Source: Phymorhynchus buccinoides
Taxonomy: Eukaryota > Mollusca > Gastropoda > Neogastropoda > Raphitomidae
Assembly: GCA_017654935.2 (NCBI GenBank)
Contig: CM065690.1
Location: 27,319,030-27,383,029, forward strand
Direction of reading: 5' to 3'
Length of the DNA stretch: 64,000 bases
Shown in pieces: positions 57,400-64,000 of this stretch. A program made the translations under genes and the position numbers. Within the stretch, counting starts at the first letter, position 1, and every line of letters starts with the position of its first letter. The notes beneath the pieces are model-generated. The model was not told the origin of the DNA, searched no databases, and was given only the letters and a program-made list of their open reading frames with translations.

Positions 57400-59920
57400 G
57401 GTAGAGTAACTTCCCTGTTTGACCGATTGAATTAGGCAAGATCACTCCCATGCACCATAAGATTACTCTCCTTAATTATTTCCGAACAATTCCTTTTGTG
57501 AATAAAAAACAAAATGTTTAGTGAACCAAACCAAGATCCTGCGCAATCAAATATTTCAGGCATGGTAGATCTCCGCAAATCGCGAAAATCCACGAATCGC
57601 GGAAAATCCGCGAAAGTGAAAATTTGACCCCCCACACCCCAAAAAAAAAGCTGGTGTAAAAATTCGCTTGGGTGCCTAAAAATTACATGCGTTAAAACCT
57701 ATGCAATCGCTTCACGGAACTGGATGTGAATGACTGAACAAGCAATTTCCCGCCGAAGTTAGCAGTCGTGCGCAGCCTAGCTCACGCCACACATTTCCAG
57801 ATTTGTGATCCTAGTGCTTGTTTTTCTTCTTCTTCATTTTGATGCCCAACTTCATCATTTTAGTTTGAGTCGACATCTTTCAAATGAAATGCGAAATCGG
57901 TTGGATATTCTGCCCCCACTACCATGCCTGATATTTGAAATATTTGAATATTAATGTTAAAAGCATCAATTCAGTTCACTACTTCCATAGTGGATTTGAA
58001 AGCTTGGGGTTTTGAAAAAAACACTCACTGACATTCAGGAATACTAATTCTGGCTGCTTTGTCAACAAAATTATTTTGTATCTTTTTTATGTAGTGTAAT
58101 CCGTAATATGATAAAGAGCTGCTGTTGAATTTTTGTTTACAAAATTAATGTCTTGTTTACTATTGTCTGTTTTGGCAGCAGAAATCCAAACTGGCACAGA
58201 TCGTCTTTGTTCCAGCAATAGAAGACTGTTTTTGTTGTAAGCCACTTTAGTTTCAACCTTTTTGCGACTTATTCAAGTTATTGTGAAGGTTGCAAATGAA
58301 CTAAGGTTAGGGGATAATGAAGAAAAGTAACAAGCCATATATGTCCGAAATTAATAGATAGCTGTCAATTTGCTTTTAGGGAAGTAAGTCTGTGTGCACA
58401 CCATACCTTGGTCACTTCTAAACTCGCTTCGCTCCCTTAGACCACAATTTTGCCTCTTACTTTGTTTTTGTAGTGGTTTGTGTACAGAGTTTTTCTATAT
58501 ATATGTAAAAAAGTCTGATCTACCACTTCCTTATGTCTAAACCTGAAGTAAAAACCCGTAATCTTCTTTCATTTCTCCTTTTGTTTTTGTATGTTTCGTT
58601 TGTGTGTATAGCTGGAGTGATTTGTGAGGTTTTTTTAATAATTCAAAATCGCTGCAATGCGAATGAGTTAAATAACTTGAAGAAGATTTTGTCGTTTTAT
58701 TTATCTTTGCCAAGGTTATGTTTTTGCTGCGGTCTGTCTGCCTGTTTCTCTGTTGCTTTGCCTCAAATCAGTACATCAACAAAAAAACTGTATGAATGTA
58801 TTTTGATTTTTTAGTCTACGGTTAGGACTTGGGTGTTGTCAGCAGAATTTTCCTTTCGATGTTATCGTTAGAGTAAACTAAAAGTATCAACGAGATACAC
58901 CATATTTACAAATATATATGTATATTATTACCTACACATTGACCTTGTTAAAAGGTACCAAAATCTTTGATTGAGGTAATCTTCTGACAACTGAAGGATC
59001 AGTGTGTACCAAAGCTTTGTCTAACTTCTGTTGAAAGGTTATGACTTTTTTCTTTCTGACTGTCATGTATTATGTAAATCTGTATTTTCTTGCAGGTACA
59101 AGAACTTTTCATTTTGTTTTTCTTTCAGGTACATATATGTTATTTTTTTTCAAGAGCTTGTGTTACCGGCTGGTTTCATTTTGATTTTGTAATGTTCCTG
59201 CTGTAAATTCAATGATTACTGATTGTTTGTTTCTTTGCATGTGTGTGCGCGTGCCTCTTGCATTAATATGATGAAATTTATCTATTTTTCTTTTTTATTC
59301 AAACATTAAGTTTTTCTTTTCTTTTCTTTTTACCCTGAAGTATTGTAACACAAAAAGATCTGTAGCCTGTGGATATGTAGAGTTGCTTTCAGGCTGTTTA
59401 TTTAGTTACTGGGTAGGAGCTGAAATACAGAATGAAGTGATCATGAAATTAATATGACCGTGGAAATCTCATTCTATTTGTTTTGTTTGCTTTTGATTGA
59501 TATGAGTGTATACATGTGCATAGGTAATTTAAGTACATTTATTGCAGTCTCTTTCTTGTTTTAATTTAAGATCTCTCTTTGAGAAAACGCTCAAAAGTGG
59601 CAACCCCATCGAAATTATACATTTGAAAACTTCAGACAATTCTCTTTCTAATGATACAAGAACCATTCTTGCATCGTTTTCCGTTCCAGAGTTATGAGCA
59701 TTTAAATTTAGTAGGGTGAGCGTCGGCCATTTTGAGAAAACACAGTCTAAAGTCTAGCCTAGCTAACGAAAATGTATTGACCTACTCGTTTTAAAGCACT
59801 TATAAGACCATTTAGAGACCATATTAAAGATTATACTTTATAAATATAAAAGATAAGTTGTTAGAGAACACGAATATCAAAATTGACAAAATGAGATTTT
59901 TCACTTTCCAAGCCTGTTGT
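57400..59920. other. Downstream DNA, no gene
   Basis: A cgaaaatccacgaatcgcgg stretch near 57580 resembles a common short repeat. The rest is T-rich sequence that could be a long 3' UTR or intergenic DNA. No supported gene. Confidence 0.45.
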
Positions 59921-60107
59921 GAGAAACTAGCCCAGCAACTTGATGTTCTTTTCATGGCACTTGGTCACATACGTTCTAGACACAACAAAAAAACCCACCT
60001 CAAAACCTGAAAAAAGTTCAATCATTGCCTTCCATAAACTAGGACATGCCATGCTCGTTGAAGGATTGAATGGAGCGTGTTTGTTGTTGTTGTACCCTGG
60101 CTTAAAG

Positions 60108-60530
60108 ACTCCAGGGATCATCCCAACAGCCGAAGCACTTGAACACCAAGGTACAAATGCACCAGCTAGGGATAAGAACATTATGTGTGTGACTTTTTGA
60201 TTGGGCAGCCACACTCCAACTTCGGAGGATTTTGGACTTATGATGTTATGCTAGGAGCTTGCCATAGCTAAAGATAATCCCCGCACAGCCATGCAGAACA
60301 TAACAACATTTTGATGTAGCCTTGGTGTTCTAGCTTATGTCAATTGGCACAAGGCTGTGTCAGACCAAGGCGAGAATGGAGCGTGACGTGGTAACAGGGA
60401 AACCTAAGCCCAGGAAACTTGATCAACAATATCTATGATATTTGGTACTTTATAGTCACAGATGCGTCTGTGAAATTAGGGTTGCTCCCACTTGGAGAGC
60501 GTGTCACAGCCAGAGGCGCGCCACCCTTTT
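60108..60530. repeat. Composite dispersed repeat
   Basis: First part matches 27770-28030, second part (60437-60526) matches 30370-30475. Probably one old SINE-like element of which the intron copies are fragments. Confidence 0.6.
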
Positions 60531-60908
60531 TTCTTTTTCTTTTTTATGCATGCGACTTTTGTGTGACTGATGACACAAAAAGTTAACAGATACAATTTAC
60601 CCTGTGATCCATCATTAGCAGTAAGTGCTCCAAATGAAATTATGCTTTCTCAATGACAAAATAAGCTTTATCCAGACTGAAACTGGTATGGAAGGGCGGC
60701 ATACACATTGTTCAGATTATAACCTGCATCAGTGTAAAAGTATGTGGAAGGACAACATATAAAAACTTCACCTGCATTGCTCATATGTACCAACACTTTC
60801 CCACAGGAAGGACACTAAGATTAAAAAAAAGATTTGTTAACTATCGTTTTTCCAAAACATCGGGACTGTCCAGGTATTGCAGTGCCTCCAGGATCGCCCC
60901 ACTATCTG

Positions 60909-61318
60909 TATATCGTCGGTGAAATTCAAAAACCTCGTATCTTGATTTTTGAGTTAGATACATAGTCAGCTCTCTAATGTTTGCCGCCACCTACCACCAA
61001 AAGCTCGTATCTCTTAACGACTTTGTATCTGGGGTAAATGAGGTTGTGAAAATAGAAGAAAAACTTATAAGTCCCAAATTCAGATCTAGTAAAGGAGAAA
61101 AACCTCATATAGTATCTTCGTTCTTTTCAAGTCTAAAATATTTTTTTTTTAAATAGTTTTTAACGAAATGCAGGACTAAACTCGCAATGTCTTGAACAAC
61201 ATATTCATCATAGTTAATCAATTGTGGTTAACGCGGTTAATTTTTAAAAGTTTTTTTCATTTTTCTCAAAACTACCAAAATAGAGATACAAGGTTTTTGA
61301 ATTTCACCGACGATATGT
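60909..61318. mobile_element. TATCGTCGGTGAAATTC inverted-repeat element
   Basis: Ends tatcgtcggtgaaattcaaa and tttgaatttcaccgacgata, extending inward as aaacctcgtatct/agatacaaggttt. About 410 bp with about 35-bp terminal repeats and TA-rich edges. No coding frame. Confidence 0.8.
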
Positions 61319-61652
61319 AAGAATGTCCCATATGTATATCTTGAAGGTCGGAGAACGTTAAGGACACTGATGTGAAACACTTTCAACATCAGACTTGTGG
61401 ATGTCCTCTGGTGCTCTTCCTTTCTCTGGAGGCAAATAATTAAATATCCCAAGACAGTATCCAAGCCTCTGAAATCATAGTTTTCCATGATACTTTCTAA
61501 GCATTACAAAAGTCCATTAAATTTGCACCAAACCATCAAGACAAGCATGCAGGTTTGTATGAAGATCTACAGGCGTTAGGTGTAGAACTCCTTTACAATG
61601 TCGCCATTTCTGCTGACAGTTGCAAGCGGATTTCAGTTTCACTTTTGTTGGT

Positions 61653-61961
61653 TTAACCTTTTCACTGCCCCGTCACGGATATTTCCGTCAACTTCCGGTA
61701 ACCTATTAACTGCCCCGTTACAGAAATATCCGTCATAGGGTTATTCTAAGAGTTTCCCGTTTTCTATCCATACGCTTTTCGCAGTATGTTCAAATGCATG
61801 TGAGAGTGTTCTCAAAGGATAGTATATTCAATCCCCGTTCAGAAAAGCATAGGTTATATGCACTTTCATTCAGAAAGTTTTGCGATAGACTCGGCAACCT
61901 AAAACGGCTTGGCAAATAGTTGCCCCGGAACCGGAACTGGGCTCGGCAGTGAAGGGGTTAA
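61653..61961. mobile_element. TTAACCTTTTCACTGCCCC element
   Basis: TTAA at both limits, right end ggcagtgaaggggttaa. An internal second start (attaactgccccgttacaga near 61705) repeats the left end. Related to 39818-39899 through atccgtcaacttccgg. Confidence 0.75.
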
Positions 61962-62240
61962 TTAGGGGAATCCCTGTGAAAACTTTGTTTCTACATTGTA
62001 CATGTATTTGGTTTGATATTTAACGATATGGCAATTGTTCTTTGTTTGATTTTGATATACATCTGCTGTTTCTGTTTTAGTTCAGTGTTTCCACTTACAT
62101 ACAATTATTTCTAGTTCTGACCCATCTCGAAGAATCTTTGGATTGAAATTAAAAACTCAGATTCTGTAGCATATAACAGTTCATGAATGCCACCAAGTTA
62201 GCAACATGTAAAGTCCCATCCCACCATTTGGGAAAGTAGA

Positions 62241-62641
62241 TACCGTAATTCACGGACTACAAGCCGCTTTGTAATATAAGCCGCACCCCCTACTTTAAAA
62301 AAAAATCTGAATAAAGTAACGCATAAGCCGCGGAAGCATGGCGATGCACGATGTCTGCTTCCGGTTCAGTCTAGAGTTGATCGCAGGTGTGTTGACTGTC
62401 AAAACGAAAGTGTCGGACCGCGAAACAGATCGTCATTTTGCGAAAAAATATACCGAAATCGAGGTGATTTTTTTGTCATAAACCGTGAACAAGGCCACAT
62501 ATCAATGGTCTGAATCAAGGATGCCACTGAGTTGAGTTTACTTTCACTTTTGGTAACGTTTAGGCCGCAGCACTGTACTAGCCACAGGGGGGTGGGGGGT
62601 ATAAGAAAAACGTTGCGGCTTATAGTCCGTGAATTACGGTA
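62241..62641. mobile_element. TACCGTAATTCACGG inverted-repeat element
   Basis: Ends taccgtaattcacggactac and tatagtccgtgaattacggta, inner mirrored aagccgcaccccc. 401 bp; relative of the TACCGTATTTT group. Confidence 0.85.
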
Positions 62642-62954
62642 ATGTACTTATTTAGTGATTGTGGACTTCTTCATACTCCCTGTCCTCAGTCATGTGCAGA
62701 CATCATCACCCAAATGATTTAAGATGAACCGTGGAGTCAAAATTTGTTATTTTAGCAACATTGTAAGTTTCAGGATCTTGGTTGGTAAAGTTAAAAAGTA
62801 AAGAAAAGAAAAATCCAGATATCATATTAGAAAAAACATTTCTGATATTATGTTGACTGGGTTCCTGGATGTTGGTGATCATACTGGGACAGGCATTGTT
62901 AGATTTGAATTACTTGGTCTAGCCTCCTTTGTCATGTTTTGCTCATTCTTTGTT

Positions 62955-63203
62955 TTAACCCTTTCACCGCCAATGTCACATTTTTGCACCACAATGATTT
63001 AACACCCATGTCTTTAAAGGCCTTGAAATCAGGATCTGCTTTTCATTGATCTTGGGTTCTGATAAGTTTTAGAGGTAATGATAGGCCTTATTTTAAGCAT
63101 GTCACAGAAGACTCCCCAATATTCCAGACAAAATCTTTTCTCTACCCATGTCAGTTTAATACTAAAATGTTGGCTTAAAAACTGCTGGCGGCGAAAGGGT
63201 TAA
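62955..63203. mobile_element. TTAACCCTTTCACCGCC MITE, copy 6
   Basis: TTAA at both limits, ends ttaaccctttcaccgccaat and ctggcggcgaaagggttaa; interior diverged. Confidence 0.82.
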
Positions 63204-64000
63204 AGTTTTTTTTATAAAGTTCTTTAGTTTATGGTGTGCAATATAATGCCCTGATAGTCATTACGATTTCATCCTTTAGAATAGAACCCATTTCCAAAAT
63301 GTACACTCTTAAGTGTTTTGATGCTGCCATGGCTTTCGCTTTTAATGAACAGATGAAATATGACAGTGCATGGGAAAAACAGACATAATGGAAGTTTGGC
63401 ATAAATTGAGATTTTAATTTTTCCTGGTGGAGCAAAGATTCCTTGTTAATACTCTGAAAACCGAATTGAGTTATCTTGTCTAGTTTTTATTTTATAATGA
63501 TTTGAAGTTTGGCATTCGAAATAGATCATTTGCAGAAATCGGGCATAGAAGATACAATTTCGCATCATTGTTTCTAGTGACTTGATTTAGTAAACAATAA
63601 AATAAACAAAGAAATAATTCAAAATTGTCTTTCATGTTGTGGATACTGATAGCACACATAAAAATAGACATAAATATGCCCTAAATAGATAACATTTTGG
63701 GGGTTGTTGACTATTTTGGGCTTTTGCTAAAAACATTCTGAACGACTTATGTAGGTTTTTCCCAGGCACCATCACAAATGATCAATTGATGAGATTTCGA
63801 CATTCCCTGTAAGTCCAGATTTTAGCGAATGAGGTTGGGTGACGTTTACATGGGTTTATCCATAATCATAATCATGACAAACTTTAAGAAATGTGATTGA
63901 ACAACAGCAACAAGATTGTTAAAAGTGTTTCATTTGCATTAACAAGATTGTTAGTTTCATGTACATTATATTTTTTTGTTCCGTTTGTTAGTCGTGTATT
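63204..64000. other. Downstream DNA, no gene
   Basis: AT-rich with scattered AATAAA motifs (63596-63615). Nothing recognised. Confidence 0.45.

Overview
The window looks like animal nuclear DNA: one gene with many introns spread over about 47 kb, GT-AG splice sites, very long (CT)n, (CA)n and (GA)n tracts, and dense short inverted-repeat transposons. The repeat style (LINE 3' ends with a GGCGCCATATAAAT plus ATT-repeat tail, a tRNA-headed SINE, abundant TTAA-flanked MITEs) suggests a mollusc or another lophotrochozoan. The species cannot be fixed from the sequence.

The only host protein gene I can support is on the + strand. It is the orthologue of the vertebrate SR-related CTD-associated factors SCAF4/SCAF8. 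I rebuilt 17 coding exons from ATG 9150 to stop 55768-55770, with phases that agree at every junction. The protein is about 1,685 residues: N-terminal RNA polymerase II CTD-interaction domain (exons 1-4), Gln/Met/Ser/Gly-rich linker (exon 6), acidic patch (exon 7), RS/RE-rich segment (exons 9-11), GLPPL motif and RRM (exons 11-14), conserved GVTYIPWE segment (exon 14), and a very large Met/Pro/Gly-rich last exon with 24-nt and 33-nt coding repeats. The family acts in the nucleus on elongating polymerase and suppresses premature polyadenylation.

Layout: 1-8850 is upstream intergenic DNA with palindromic MITEs, microsatellites and a roughly 90-bp satellite (4866-8516) split by a LINE fragment. 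8960-9050 is a probable CCAAT/YY1-type promoter. 9180-14218 is intron 1, with a nested transposon pair and a solo LTR. 14219-33145 holds exons 2-14. 33146-52953 is three large introns full of transposons and CT arrays. 52954-55770 is the terminal exon. 55771-64000 is 3' UTR and downstream DNA with more inverted-repeat elements.

The most notable theme is local duplication anchored on exon edges in this one gene. The exon 4 acceptor is present six times, the start of exon 5 twice, all of exon 6 twice (around a suspicious 1.2-kb C-rich block that may be an assembly artefact), and the exon 9 donor three times. Several transposon families can be defined from this window alone because target-site duplications, and in three cases an internal empty-site copy, are visible.
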